DNA of 64,000 bases from Nilaparvata lugens (taxonomy: Eukaryota; Arthropoda; Insecta; Hemiptera; Delphacidae), in contig NC_052506.1 of assembly GCF_014356525.2 (NCBI RefSeq), positions 8,983,698 to 9,047,697 of the forward strand, given 5' to 3'. The position numbers were made by a program, and so were the translations under genes. Positions 10,601 through 21,421 of this stretch are shown one piece after another. The first letter of the stretch is position 1, and each line of letters opens with the position of its first letter. The notes under the pieces were generated by a model. It had not been told where the DNA came from, made no database searches, and worked only from the letters and a program-made list of their open reading frames with translations.

Positions 10601-10855
10601 TTAAAATAAGGAATATATGAATTGCGTTAGCCAGCGTTACGTGTAAAAGGTTCATGTCGATATGAACTTCAAAGAGGATTATTCACTATAGTATTAGCTG
10701 ATATAATGACTAATTCAAATATCATCAATTCCAATTATGACACAGTTCAGATAAAAAGTCTACTATCCAACTAAATTCTTTTGATTTATTTTTTTTAATT
10801 AAATCAATTATTTTCTTAAATTTTATTAAACTAACAACTGTTGAATGAAAATATA

Positions 10856-11456
10856 CAGAGTTATCATAAAATAATGGTGCGGTTTCGAACATGGTTTAAA
10901 GAAAAACCAAATTACTTACAGTTAATGTTGTTTATTCATCTAATTTGTCGTCTCAGACAGTTTTTTCACATGATTTTATAAATTTCAATATGTGCGCCCT
11001 TAGTCGCTCGACAAATGTCCAAACGATGATCAATTCATTCCCTAACATTTGTTCGGTTATGGTTGTCATTGCTCCATTAATACCACAAACTGTAATTTAC
11101 CACAAACTCCAATAACCACAAAACTGTGTTGTGTCAGGTCAAGAATGTTTTGGGAATAAACAATGTTTTTGATGTCAGACCACAAGAAAAAATCGACCTG
11201 AACCTCTTAAAAAACAGGATTAATGAAGCAATGACAACCATAGCCTAAGAAATGTTAGCGAATGTTTGGAGAGATTGATTATGGATTGGACATTTGACGA
11301 GCGACTAAGAGCACACATATTGAAATTTATAAAATCATGTAAAAAACTGTCTGAGACGACAAATTAGATGAATAAACAACATTAACTGTACCGTAAGTAA
11401 TTTGGTTTTTCTTTAAACAATGTTCGATATCGCACCATTATTTTATGATAACTCTG
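10856..11456. mobile_element. 601-bp MITE with ~200-bp TIRs and TA TSD
   Basis: Left end CAGAGTTATCATAAAATAAT and right end ATTATTTTATGATAACTCTG are exact reverse complements and are flanked by TA (10854-10855 and 11457-11458). The arms extend inward ~200 bp with scattered mismatches through CTAATTTGTCGTCTCAGACA. The TA duplication and CAGAG terminus fit a Tc1/mariner-type cut-and-paste source. There is no ORF. Confidence 0.85.
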
Positions 11457-11979
11457 TATTTCAGAGAAGTGCAAGTGCATCCACAGAATCTTTATAAAAC
11501 TGAAGCTATAGACATAAACCAGGTTTCTATATCATTAAATTGAATCAAATTACGATAGTTTTTGGCGTGACTGGAAAAAGAAGCCTTGAGCTCCAGCCAC
11601 GAGTTCTAAAAATAAGAAATACATTTTTTTAATCTAATAACAGCAGTACAAATAATACAATTCTGTTGATGTATGATTTATCACTTATTGAATGTGGAGG
11701 ATTATCAAATCTATATTAATCCTGTAGGTTTAATGGTACATAAGATTTAATAATGGTCTTGGAAACCATGTCATAGAGTATTGAATATATAATAATATGG
11801 CGTGAGCTATTAGTTAAAGTATTAGAACGTTACTATGTTGGCAGAATATCCACTAGATTCTAGTATTTAATTATTATTTACGTGTATGGTGATGTGTTGT
11901 CATTTTATAATGGCAATGCATGACTAGAAAATAAACTCAGCTATTCTTACCGACAACTAGGTCGAAACATTATTTATAT

Positions 11980-12100
11980 TTTACATTTAACATTACACAA
12001 ATCAAATATATGATTAGAAAAGGATCAACAGGCCTAGCCAAAAACTGCTCCCTTTCCAAATTTCGATAGTAGTAAGCCAATGTCCAAAAGGTAGGTTATG
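11980..12100 (-). repeat. SINE-like dispersed repeat, partial
   Basis: Carries CAACAGGCCTAGCCAAAAACTG and CCTTTCCAAATTTCGATAGTA, then AATGTCCAAAAGGTAGGTTATG. It belongs to the family at 460-600 and 8655-8865. Confidence 0.5.
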
Positions 12101-12529
12101 TTGCCTCACTTTGAATCAAATTCCGAGTCCGGAACTCGGCATTTGAACTAGGTGCAGAGTTTAAGAGAGAATCTTTGAACTGGATAAACACACATTGACA
12201 ATGGAAAACGTACAGATTCGACAGGACGTCCTCCAAGGAAGCAAGAGAGAGCTTTCAAAGGAAACACTCGAAAAGCTCAAGCCGTGTGTGAGGAGGGTTG
12301 ATTTGATGCAGACGGGTTGAGATGGTGCTATCACGAGTTTCACAACTAAGATCCAACCCACAGGGTACTGAATCCCACTGGAATATCAAGAGAGCTTGCA
12401 AATACAACTGGGTAAACATCCACCCACATGCCAAGGTGAGTTGTACTGATGAGATAATGGAGCTGGATAATGGTCAGGTATTTATGCGTCTAGAAAATAT
12501 GGTGGACTTCTTTAATTAATTGTCAAGAA
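12101..12529. other. No recognised gene; one unexplained 65-codon ORF
   Basis: A plus-strand frame at 12322-12519 and an overlapping minus-strand frame at 12161-12361 are open but unrecognised. Codon texture is somewhat protein-like, so an old coding remnant is possible. There is no motif on which to base a call. Confidence 0.25.
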
Positions 12530-12600
12530 TAGGAATAAGATTAATACTGTCATCATCATCATCTTCATCTTCACTTCAGGGATTAGGTTTATTAATAAAA
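12530..12600 (-). mobile_element. RTE-like LINE 3' tip
   Basis: The reverse complement ends ATTAATAAACCTAATCCCTGA, then AGTGAAGATGAAGATGATG. This is the same 3' tip as the LINE at 26033-27190, whose tail is GAA repeats. Only the last ~70 bp remain. Confidence 0.55.
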
Positions 12601-12639
12601 CTAGCTGGCCCGGCGAACTTCGTACCGCCAAATAGTTAT

Positions 12640-13318
12640 TATTATTTAGCGTATGGCTTTCAAGACGTATCAATCAGTATCCATTCCATTTTCAGGATCA
12701 TCATTGGAATAATCCCTTGTCATATATCCAGTCCGTTTAAGTAAGCTATTGACTCTGGAGTTGCCATCAAGAAATCTTCTTCTGTTCCTCCTCTGAAGGC
12801 TGTGATTGCACACTCTTTCACTATATGGTCAATTGTTTGTTTTTCCCCACATTCACAGGAGGGCGATGGTATTTTGCCCCATTTATACAACAAGTCACCA
12901 CATCGACCGTGCTTGGTTCTAATTCTGTTTAGAGTCGACCAAGCTTTCCTTGGTAAGCCAAAACCTGGTGGCTTTTGGGAGAACCATGGGATTTGATCTC
13001 GCTGCTTCATAGTCCATTCCTGCTGCCATGCACTAAGCAAATTGAAGTTCTGTTCTGTAGCAGTATCGATTGCAGTTTTTGTTGGTGGCTTTCTTGATCG
13101 CAAGCGGGTTTTATTTGCATTTTCAATATCCTCATGTATTCTCAGGTCTGGGTTATTTGAAATTTTTTCAAATTCTCTGATGAGGGCATTTTTACGACGC
13201 AGGTTTGGTGGTGGTATGTGGCTTAGAACTGGAAGCCATTCAGTAGGTGTTGATTTGATGACTCCACTAATCATTCTCATTGTATTGTTGAGTTGGGCAT
13301 CTATTCTGTGTGTGTGAG
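12640..13318 (-). pseudogene. Jockey-like LINE, C-terminal part (3' of hAT insertion)
   Basis: The minus-strand ORF (12720 to ~13318) continues the reverse transcriptase frame interrupted at 15674. It carries AQLNNTMRMISGV, then the WLPVLSHIPPPNLRR stretch, and ends with a CECGEKQTIDHIVKEC zinc-knuckle-like segment and YLNGLDI. That is the usual C-terminus of jockey-clade non-LTR retrotransposon ORF2 proteins. A short AATAATAATAA-rich tail ends the element near 12640. The first ~13 codons of the open frame (up to 13355) lie inside the hAT end and are not LINE sequence. Confidence 0.75.
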
Positions 13319-13881
13319 CACTGGCGCCGACTCCATAAGGCCTGGGTGGGCTCAAGCCCCCTCAAAAATAATTTTGGGGGGGCGGAGCCCCCCCAAAATT
13401 TCAATTGTCTAACTTAAAGAATCTGTTAAAAGTATACAGTTGACCGAGTATCGGAATTATTGAAAACAGAAAACAGCGTTTTAATAACTGTTAAATATTC
13501 TTGTCATCCTTAAAATTTAAATTAATCAATTTCAATGTTTAGAAAGTAAAGACAAAAGACTTCATAAAATAAAAAACCCGCAACTTGTAGCTCTATAGTT
13601 GCAACCAGTTAGCAAGCTATAAATAGGTTGCCTATGACTTTTGCCATGGTCACTGCTCCCGGCCGGCCAAGGGAGGGGATGAAGCACCGCCATCTTTGTC
13701 TAGTGGAACCGCGTCAAACGGGACATCGTCCCTAGTAAACAAACACTTGCAGTCAGTTCCTATTAGTTCAGTTTACATCGTGTTTCGTTATATTAATGTG
13801 ATTGAGTGATTGAGATTGAGTATTAGCAGTGAATATTGATGGAGTATCGAGTGTCAAGTGAATTATTGTAAGTGATACAAT

Positions 13882-14748
13882 ATGGACAAGTTTGTATTTA
13901 AAAAAGCGCGTGTTGATGAGATCACAAAACCATATGTAATGAACCCAGTTGAAGAGGTAAATCGCAAAGTTCAATCACCTGATTTGAGCGTAACTGATTT
14001 AGAAGATATGTTTATTAACCTAGTCTGTATTTTGGAAGAAAAGCGTGGAGGGTTTGAGGACTTCTGGAAGTTTTGCCTATCAGTGAAGCCACCATCAGTA
14101 GCTGAACCGGAACTAGCAAGAAAACGCCGCATTCCTCAACGGTATGAAAACAAGGAGGCTGGAGCACCCCACACATTCAACACACCAGCTGAATTTTTTA
14201 AAATCAAATACATTGAAATTTGTGAAACTGTGAGGTCTTGTGTTGCCAGCAGATTTGATGCAACAGGACTGTCAAAGGTCATTGCAGTGGAAAGGGAGTG
14301 TCTGTCTGTTTTAAACGAAGGACAAAAAAGTGATATGACACGCTCTAAAGAGTTTTTTCAAAATGATCTGGACACTGACAGATTATTCTTACATTTGTCA
14401 ATGTTAAGTGACATTTCCAAACAAAAGAAGCTGCAACTTCGTACGTTGAATGATGTTAAAAAGTACTTTGAACTAGAACCCAGTGTGAAGGAAATGTTAC
14501 CAGAACTTGTGAAAGGCTTGAAACTGCTTCAAGTTGTGCCGGTGACGTCAGCAACTAACGAACGTTCATTTAGTGCCCTGCGCCGCCTCAAAACCTACCT
14601 TAGAGCTACAATGGGACAGAAAAGACTCAACAACTTAGCGATAACTCATGCTCATCAAGATATTTTGGAAGAAATAGACATTTGTCAAGTCATCAACGAG
14701 TTCATTAAAAGGAATCCAGTCAGAAGATCCAGTTTTGCACTCTTCTGA
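13882..14748 (+). CDS. hAT-family transposase, C-terminal part fused to a short N-terminus
   Basis: Encodes 288 residues, whereas full hAT transposases of the ZMYM/KRAB-repressor-like type usually run to 600-800. It starts MDKFVFKKARVDE, a common N-terminus for this group, then passes directly into sequence normally found after the catalytic core. Residues ~220-275 form the hAT C-terminal dimerisation domain, with NERSFSALRRLKTYLR at ~225-240 and RLNNLAITHAH at ~248-258. No zinc finger and no complete DDE/RNase H-like core are visible. It is therefore probably an internal-deletion derivative that cannot cut DNA, though it could still dimerise. The frame is uninterrupted, which suggests recent origin. 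The ATG is chosen because it opens the frame and gives the expected N-terminal motif. Confidence 0.8.
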   Translation: MDKFVFKKARVDEITKPYVMNPVEEVNRKVQSPDLSVTDLEDMFINLVCILEEKRGGFEDFWKFCLSVKPPSVAEPELARKRRIPQRYENKEAGAPHTFNTPAEFFKIKYIEICETVRSCVASRFDATGLSKVIAVERECLSVLNEGQKSDMTRSKEFFQNDLDTDRLFLHLSMLSDISKQKKLQLRTLNDVKKYFELEPSVKEMLPELVKGLKLLQVVPVTSATNERSFSALRRLKTYLRATMGQKRLNNLAITHAHQDILEEIDICQVINEFIKRNPVRRSSFALF

Positions 14749-15004
14749 GGACAAACTGTTCTGTTTTCTCTTCTAAGGATAAAAGTTTCAGGTAAAGCCT
14801 CAAATCCTGTTTACTTTACATTCTAATGTCAATTTTTCATGTCATGTTTTTTAAAGACAGTTTTCAGCAATTCTTTATCTCAGAATTCTGTTATTTAGGC
14901 TACAATATTTCATTCAATACTACTTAAATTATTTTTTAAAGAGGTTGGCTGTATTTTAAACACAAATACAAAAACACACATACATTTAAAATACAAGAAC
15001 TTAA

Positions 15005-15096
15005 TTTTTGATTGAAACTTATGTAACCTTTACCTAAAATAAATAGAATATTTTTGATTGAAACTTATGTAACCTTTACCTAAAATAAATAGCTTT
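15005..15096. repeat. 46-bp tandem duplication inside hAT
   Basis: TTTTTGATTGAAACTTATGT starts at 15005 and again at 15051. The two units match through AAAATAAATAG. Confidence 0.9.
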
Positions 15097-15673
15097 TGAA
15101 CCTCTTAGTAACAGTCAGTTTTGTTACCTATTTTTTCATCCATACTTGATTTTCTAACTTTGAATTCTAAGCAAATTATCCTATTAAAGAGCTAAGTTGA
15201 GAACAAAATTTTTCAATAGGCCTAGGTTTCATAACAGGCGATGGACCTTGGACCTATTTATTAAAACTTATACATGAAGTTGATTGGTTTACTGTTAATT
15301 ACACTTTTAATGTTGTTATAAAAGAACAAAAACAATGAGCAATCTTCACTTAAAAAGTTGAAAAAATACTTCAAACAAATTTTATATGCTCAAAAAAAAG
15401 CAATTTTTTATTTTATTTTAGTCAAAACTTGATTGTTACTCATCATCCAAACAAATTGTATTGTGTTTTGAGGTTTTTTTCCCTGGTTTATTAATACTGT
15501 GTAAGTAAAAAGATAGCCTAAAAATGCTTCTGAGCACCTTAAAATTTCAAAAAATTTCCGGGGGAGTACCCCCGGACCCCCCTGTTCCTGGGGGGTATTC
15601 CATACCCCCCAGACCCCCCGGTGCAATTGAGCCCACCCAAAGTTTCTGATAAGTCGGCGCCCATGTGTGTGAG

Positions 15674-16615
15674 GACTGTTTAGCCACACAGGTGCACAAT
15701 ATTCAGCAGCAGAAAATACAAGACTCAGAGCTGTTGAGCGCAGGGTTGAAGCTGAAGCCCCCCAGCTAGTTCCACAAAGCTTTTGAACAACATTATTCCT
15801 GGTCCTCAACTTTTCCGCTGTTTTTGTTAAGTGGGCTTTGAAGGAGAGAGTTCTATCGAGTGTTACGCCGAGGTATTTAGGAGTGCTGTTATGGAGGAGC
15901 AATGTGTTCTCAATTGAATTTTGAGTTCTTTCTTGGCAAGTTTGTTGTTTAGGTGGAAGCATGAAACCTCTGTCTTGCTGGCGTTTGGCTTCAAGCGCCA
16001 TTGTCGAAAATATCTTCCAAGTTTTTCCAGATCTTGAGTTAAGACTTCCTCTGCTTCTTCAAATGATTTAGACCCAGTTGCTAGTACCCAATCATCAGCA
16101 TAGCCAAACTTTTTAGACTGAGTCTCTGGCAAGTCAGCAATGTAAAGACTGAAGAGCAAAGGTGCAAGGACTGAGCCTTGTGGCAGGCCATTTTTCAGTT
16201 TTCTTTGTGTACTCTTGTTGGCACCCATGATGACTTGGAATGTACGATCACTCAGCATGTTGTTTAGAAGACGAGCTGTCAGTTTACATGGGATTACCTG
16301 AAGAAACTTATATATCATACCCTCCCTCCAAACTGTGTCATAGGCTGCAGACAAGTCGATGAAAGCAGCGGAGGTTTTAAGCCTCTCCTGGAATCCTCTT
16401 TCAATGAATGTGGTAAGTGACAGAACTTGATCACAGGTGCTTCGCTTTGGTCTAAAACCAGCCTGTTCAATTGGTATTACATCAAAGATCTTCTGACAAA
16501 TTCTGTTGTAGATTAGCCTTTCCAGTAATTTGAAGAGTACTGATAGTAATGCTACAGGCCTATAGCTTGCTGGCAAGTCTGCAGGTTTTCCAGGCTTCAA
16601 AATTGCCAAATAGTT
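15674..16615 (-). pseudogene. Jockey-like LINE reverse transcriptase (5' of hAT insertion)
   Basis: The minus-strand frame 16609-15863 encodes a reverse transcriptase core: LKPGKPADLPASYRPV, GFRPKRSTCDQV, AFIDLSAAYDTVWREG, LPQGSVLAPLLFSLY, and the catalytic GYADDW box near 16095-16110. A frameshift at ~15905-15925 moves the protein into the frame read as TPKYLGVTLDRTLSFKAHL, then CAPVWLNSPH. That frame runs into the hAT insertion and resumes at 13310 as THRIDAQLNNTM. The 5' part (endonuclease and ORF1) is missing, so this is a truncated dead copy. The clade call (jockey-like) rests on motif style only. Confidence 0.8.
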
Positions 16616-17160
16616 TAATGTATCTTATGACAAACTTTAGCTGGATGCACACCTGAGGAGGCGCGATGCGGCATTCTATTTATATAGATAATTTTCCAAC
16701 TGCGAAATGAATAATTTACTAAAAATCAATTAATTCTGAACACCAAAGACAGCACAATTATTCGAAACAAAGCAATGTCTTTAGTGCATGTAAGTCTCTA
16801 AACTTAGGCCACACTGTTGGATGGTTACTAACAGTCATTTTGTTTTTAGTCGGGGCGTTTAGAATAAAATACATAGGCGGTTATGGAGCAGCACACCCTC
16901 TTATCTACTATCGTCTACTAACAGCCGTCGGGCTGTTGTATGACGCAATGATCATAACAGCTGATTTTTATTTCGGTGTGTGGCCAGCTCACAAATCTTC
17001 TCCCATAAGGATTACATGTAAACTTTGAAGGACCGTAGGAAAGAGTTCTGGAGTCGGATTATGAATAATTTGATAGGCCATAAACCTGGTCCTGAACAAA
17101 ACGAACACAACTGAAAAAATCATCAAATTTGGTGCACACATAAAAAAGTTATTGAATGTC
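16616..17160. other. No gene; possible small repeat fragments
   Basis: Contains GATGCACACCTGAGGAGGCG at the LINE boundary and a GTCGGGCTGTTGTATGACGC segment that look like pieces of other repeats. I found no second copies in the window. The 62-codon frame at 16840 is unrecognised. Confidence 0.3.
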
Positions 17161-17164
17161 AAAA

Positions 17165-17277
17165 TTTGAGGCTCGATTTTTATCAACCTGTTCCGGTACC
17201 CATCTCTTTCTTGGCCTCCCTTCATCTCTTTCTCCAGTAGGTCTATAGTTTTGGACTTCAAGTGGCATTCTTCCAGG
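17165..17277 (-). pseudogene. RTE-like LINE, 3' part, split by long-TIR element
   Basis: In the minus frame that reads GRMPLEVQNYRPTGERDEG then GRPRKRWVPEQV, this matches the C-terminus of the LINE at 26033-27190 (PLEAKCYKPTGKRDVGRPRK). The longer open frame at 16989-17306 is a shadow in another phase. The upstream part of the same LINE continues at 21422, beyond the 4.1-kb insertion. Confidence 0.7.
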
Positions 17278-17987
17278 TAGTCCAGGCGCTGGCTTACATT
17301 GAGCATGCATGAGAGAGGCAGAGAATTTGACTTCGGATTATTGTTAGGGGGTCTTTAGTGTATATGAAACTCGATGTCGTCACGTCCCAGGGTGGTCGAC
17401 AGATTGGGGGGGAGGGGGTAAGTTGTAAAAAACGCGCGCTTATAAAATCGCCTGTCCTGCAGTTACTATTCATAGTGCAGCTTTGTATTTTTTCTCAATA
17501 TTATGTACACATAACTGGCTTTCAATGTGGTCCTCTACATTTTTGCGATAAACCGCATAGTTTTTCCGTAAAAAAATAAAATATCTCGAAAAATGTATTT
17601 TTTTATTAATGACTTTTTGTTATTTCTCGAATATTTGAGTCGTTAGCCAACTTAGAGGAAAAGGTTCTCAATAAACGTTGTAGGCCGTTTCTTCCTGAAT
17701 CCAATGATATATATAGTTTGGGGGTTACGATCATAGATGCGGTGGTGGGAGGGGGATAAGTAGCACTGTTACGCTGCGGCGCGGTCCTCCCCCATGATTA
17801 ATGCGCTTATTGGCCTGTCTATCGCATCGCTCCTACTAGTCTATGCATTCAAATTATGCATTTCAGGAACACTATCTTATGTATTTTCGGTCGCTGAACA
17901 CGATTTTTCAACTCTCAAGTCTCAATAATTGATAATTCTCATCATAATATACAAAATATGGTCAAAACTACAAACTTCATCTTATTA
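17278..17987. repeat. Left 710-bp terminal inverted repeat
   Basis: Pairs with 20712-21421. Differences noted by eye include one base in a TTTGTATTTTTT / TTTGAATTTTTT stretch, small changes in a G-run near 17407-17419, and single changes near the inner end. It includes a CpG-rich block near 17770-17790. The 73-codon frame at 17358-17579 lies wholly within the repeat and is unlikely to be a gene. Confidence 0.9.
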
Positions 17988-18245
17988 TCATTATTTATGA
18001 TTACATTGTAATGATAAACCATCTTTTTAGGAATCCTATATGTGTTTCTCAGTCGATCAAAAACTTATATTCCATAAAGAGAGAATAATTATTCGATTTA
18101 GTTCAATTATCACTTACCCCATAGAACACCGAGTAACAGGAGTAAAATATTTTCTTAATATAAATTTACAGTTGAAGCACAAATAATGCCAATTACTCCC
18201 ATGTGATGTGACTAAATATTTGATAACAAAGGGAATACAACTCTA

Positions 18246-18434
18246 AAGCTGCGTTTACACCAAAATTATTAACAAAATGTTAATAACTTAATCTTTATAG
18301 ATTCTATTGGATTGAACATAGCTTATCATACACATGATGAACATAATGTGTATGTCAATTCCGTTCAATCTAATAGAATCTTTAAATATTAAGTTATTAA
18401 CATTTTGTTAATAACTTTGGTGTAAACGCAGCTT
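18246..18434. mobile_element. MITE with TIR AAGCTGCGTTTACACCAAA
   Basis: A 189-bp foldback. The ends AAGCTGCGTTTACACCAAA and TTTGGTGTAAACGCAGCTT are exact complements. The inner arms ATTAACAAAATGTTAATAAC and TTCTATTGGATTGAAC also pair. It is nested in the long-TIR element just inside the left TIR. Confidence 0.9.
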
Positions 18435-18639
18435 CATCAACTGATTTCTGTAACTTATATCTACGAATAGATACTTTTCATCTGGCTGAGTTTGACTGAT
18501 TGTCTTGGGGTGGTACTTGATTGGAAGTGGAATAGGAGATATCTTTGTTGAATCTGAAATATTTGGAGAGAATACTGTTGGAAATCTATTGAGGGGAGAT
18601 CAGTATAATTAGGGTGTGAGAGCAAGCAATCAATTCAAT

Positions 18640-20001
18640 GAAACAACTACAAGAAGAACTCATGAACGGTTCAAATATGAGAGAATGTCAAAGTATATTT
18701 GAAAGAAGTCAGGAGCAATTTGTGGAGTTTTTTTAGAATCACAATACAAAATCAATGACTACTTGAAATTTATGAGAGATTATTGTAACATAGTTCAAAT
18801 TATCTTAAATTGTATTCGTGCTCATAAGGAAGGACTCTGATATTGCACATAGAAACTAACGAGAAAAGATCCCATACTTTTTTCATTTAATCACACAAAC
18901 TATGCTATTGAGTCTGTGTTATATCTAGAAAATATGGAAAAATACCCACAGAAGTAGAAAATCATTTCCAATAAGGAAACATTAACTCTATACTGTCAAT
19001 ACATTGACTCTCTGTCAAAAGGAAACCTTGAGAATTTAATAATGTGACAACCGATCATGCTTTGGAGCAAACCCTCATTCGATCATCTAAGACTCTTAGG
19101 TGAGTGATTGGAATAGCTAGTTCTTCAAAGGTTTTCCTAAAATGGCTGCTACTATATAAATGAATCTTCCATCAATGATATTCTGTTCAAGTATGTAGAC
19201 ATCATTATGGATATCACTGAGATTGTGAAGAAAGTCATCGAAGGAACTAAAACAAGAATAATGGGAGATGAGAATGATTTCCAGAAGCATAACCTTCTCA
19301 CGAGAACATTACATTCTTCTTCAAGACTCTGATGAACAACAGAATCTGCATAATGTTATCAATGGCCTGGAAGCAAGTGAAGAAGTGTGTGATTCTCTTT
19401 TGAATGTAGAAAGAAATAGGCCTAGTTATTCGGTATCCTACGATTTTGATCTGAACATAGTTGTGGCAAATTGTAAAAGTGTTTTCTCACCTATAAAAAG
19501 AAACAGAGTTCTGTCATTCTCCACGATGCAATCAGACAAAAATCCTAGTCTTAGTTCATTCTAGAACAAAAAGATCCTATCTCTGTATTTTTACTAGGTA
19601 GCTGTTTAAAGATAAATCAGCATTGATGTTTTAGTGCAGCATGCATTTCTACAATAACCGCAATCTCTGTCAACATCTGATGGATATTTAAAAAAAGCTT
19701 AATCTCACTTGGTCCATGAAATTGTAAGTTAATCTAGTTGTGGATTTGACTAAATCCCTAAATATCGTTGACAAATTCGCATAATGATGACATGGCTCTC
19801 CTGAATTCAACTCCTTCTTCACTTTTCAAAACTTTCAATACGCTGCAAGATCATAGAAACTTTGTGATGAGAAGAGTTATGAAAATTCTCAATGAGAATG
19901 GAGTGGTACAGGTGGACATAGTTTTTCATGTCTATGGTCTAAATTCAAACAAAGGTAGTGACAATACTAGAAGCAGCAGAGTAAAAGAATCACTCCAATA
20001 A
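18640..20001 (+). pseudogene. Decayed coding region of the long-TIR element
   Basis: Plus-strand translation, switching frames and passing stops, gives protein-like stretches: FNHTNYAIESVLYLENM (near 18880-18935), DITEIVKKVIEGTKTRIMG (19210-19268), and VINGLEASEEVCDSLLNVE followed by FSPIKRNRVLSFSTM (19350-19540). They recall a multicopy invertebrate family of uncharacterised proteins with an FxHxNYAR-type motif and an NxxxGxxAxxEVxxxLLNxE-type segment. That recollection is not a search result. No function is known to me. It could be the element's own transposition protein or captured sequence. Many stops and frameshifts make it non-functional. Two residual frames (19268-19564 and 19768-20001) are fragments of it. 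Confidence 0.5.
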
Positions 20002-20104
20002 TATGCTCTCCAAACCATCGAGACTTGATTTCTAAATATGTGGCGGAGATTTATTAATGTGACATGCAAGAATCTATAAAGGAATAATCCATACGTTGGC
20101 TACG

Positions 20105-20245
20105 TGCAGGAATACATTCATTCATTCATTAAAATTACAAATCATATAAATATGTTTGGGAAAAAATAACAGGCATGGCCCCAAAACTATTCTATTCCCA
20201 AATTTTGATACTGACTAACTTGTTACCATTTCAAAACAGTCTGAA
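20105..20245 (-). repeat. SINE-like dispersed repeat
   Basis: ATTCATTCATTCATTAAAAT tail, then AAAAAATAACAGGCATGGCC, then CCCAAAACTATTCTATTCCC and AAATTTTGATACTG. It lies within the long-TIR element. Confidence 0.5.
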
Positions 20246-20711
20246 CGGGGATACCATAATGGATGAATCTATCAAAAGTTAGTAAAATGCCATTATAATA
20301 ATACTGTTAGAAATAATTTGAATGAATATTTAAATTTTCATTCATTTTGATTTGACACATATCTATTATAATATTGGATATGATTTATCGAAAGTTCACG
20401 ACAAACTGAAGATTCACGAAAAATTAACATTTTCATACTAAACATTATGATAATGAATGAATGATAACATTTCCACCATAAAGAACCAATAATTCCACAA
20501 ACATTTCTTGGAAATTAACTGACCACTATATCAAGTAAGCGTGGCCAGTGTGTAATTAATAATTTAGCCTGCAGCGCATCACAATAAATTAATTTGAAAT
20601 GTAAACAATAAAACATAAACACATATAAATATTATCATTATTCTATCTCAATATATTTCTTGAAACCAAAGTTTCGTTTATTTCAAACAGTCATTTCTCA
20701 GTTTTCTTGCA

Positions 20712-21421
20712 GAATGAGACGAAGTTTGTAATTTTGACCATAATTTGTATATTATGATGAGAATGATCAATTATTGAGACTTGAGAGTTGAAAAATCGTG
20801 TTCAGCGACCGAAAATACATAAGATAGTGTTCCTGAAATGCATAATTTGAATGCATAGACTAGTAGGAGCGATGCGATAGACAGGCCAATAAGCGCATTA
20901 ATCATGGGGGAGGACCGCGCCGCAGCGTAACAGTGCTACTTATCCCCCTCCCACCACCGCATCTATGATCGTAACCCCCAAACTATATATATCATTGGAT
21001 TCAGGAAGAAACGGCCTACAACGTTTATTGAGAACCTTTTCCTCTAAGTTGGCTAACGACTCAAATATTCGAGAAATAACAAAAAGTCATTAATAAAAAA
21101 ATACATTTTTCGAGATATTTTATTTTTTTACGGAAAAACTATGCGGTTTATCGCAAAAATGTAGAGGACCACATTGAAAGCCAGTTATGTGTACATAATA
21201 TTGAGAAAAAATTCAAAGCTGCACTATGAATAGTAACTGCAGGACAGGCGATTTTATAAGCGCGCGTTTTTTACAACTTACCCCCCTCCCCCCAATCTGT
21301 CGACCACCCTGGGACGTGACGACATCGAGTTTCATATACACTAAAGACCCCCTAACAATAATCCGAAGTCAAATTCTCTGCCTCTCTCATGCATGCTCAA
21401 TGTAAGCCAGCGCCTGGACTA
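20712..21421. repeat. Right 710-bp terminal inverted repeat
   Basis: The reverse complement of 17278-17987. The inner boundary falls near GAGACGAAGTTTGTAATTTT, after which the two sides lose similarity. Confidence 0.9.

Larger units (their letters stand above)
13319..15665 (+). mobile_element. hAT transposon, internally deleted, 8-bp TSD
   Basis: A 2,347-bp element with TIRs CACTGGCGCCGACT and AGTCGGCGCCCATG (two mismatches in 14). It is flanked by perfect TGTGTGAG repeats (13311-13318 and 15666-15673); an 8-bp TSD is the hallmark of the hAT superfamily. The subterminal regions are rich in G and C runs (13373-13393 and 15560-15620). It encodes one shortened transposase frame (13882-14748). 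It sits inside the reverse transcriptase frame of a jockey-like LINE and so is younger than that LINE. Confidence 0.92.
17278..21421. mobile_element. 4,144-bp element with 710-bp TIRs and 3-bp TSD
   Basis: It begins TAGTCCAGGCGCTGGC and ends GCCAGCGCCTGGACTA. AGG flanks both ends (17275-17277 and 21422-21424), and removing the element rejoins the LINE as CCAGGTGGCATTCT, matching CCAGGAGGCATTCT at 26168. The left arm 17278-17987 and right arm 20712-21421 differ at only a few positions. The 2.7-kb middle holds a MITE (18246-18434), decayed coding sequence (18640-20000) and a SINE-like repeat. Long TIRs plus a 3-bp TSD do not fit Tc1/mariner, hAT or piggyBac. I do not assign a superfamily. Confidence 0.85.

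Noticed and set aside
17278..21421. Polinton/Maverick identity for the long-TIR element (ends with AGT..ACT-like bases, long TIRs)
   Set aside because: Best-fit boundaries give a 3-bp rather than 6-bp duplication. The element is far too short, and no polymerase, integrase or capsid motif is visible.
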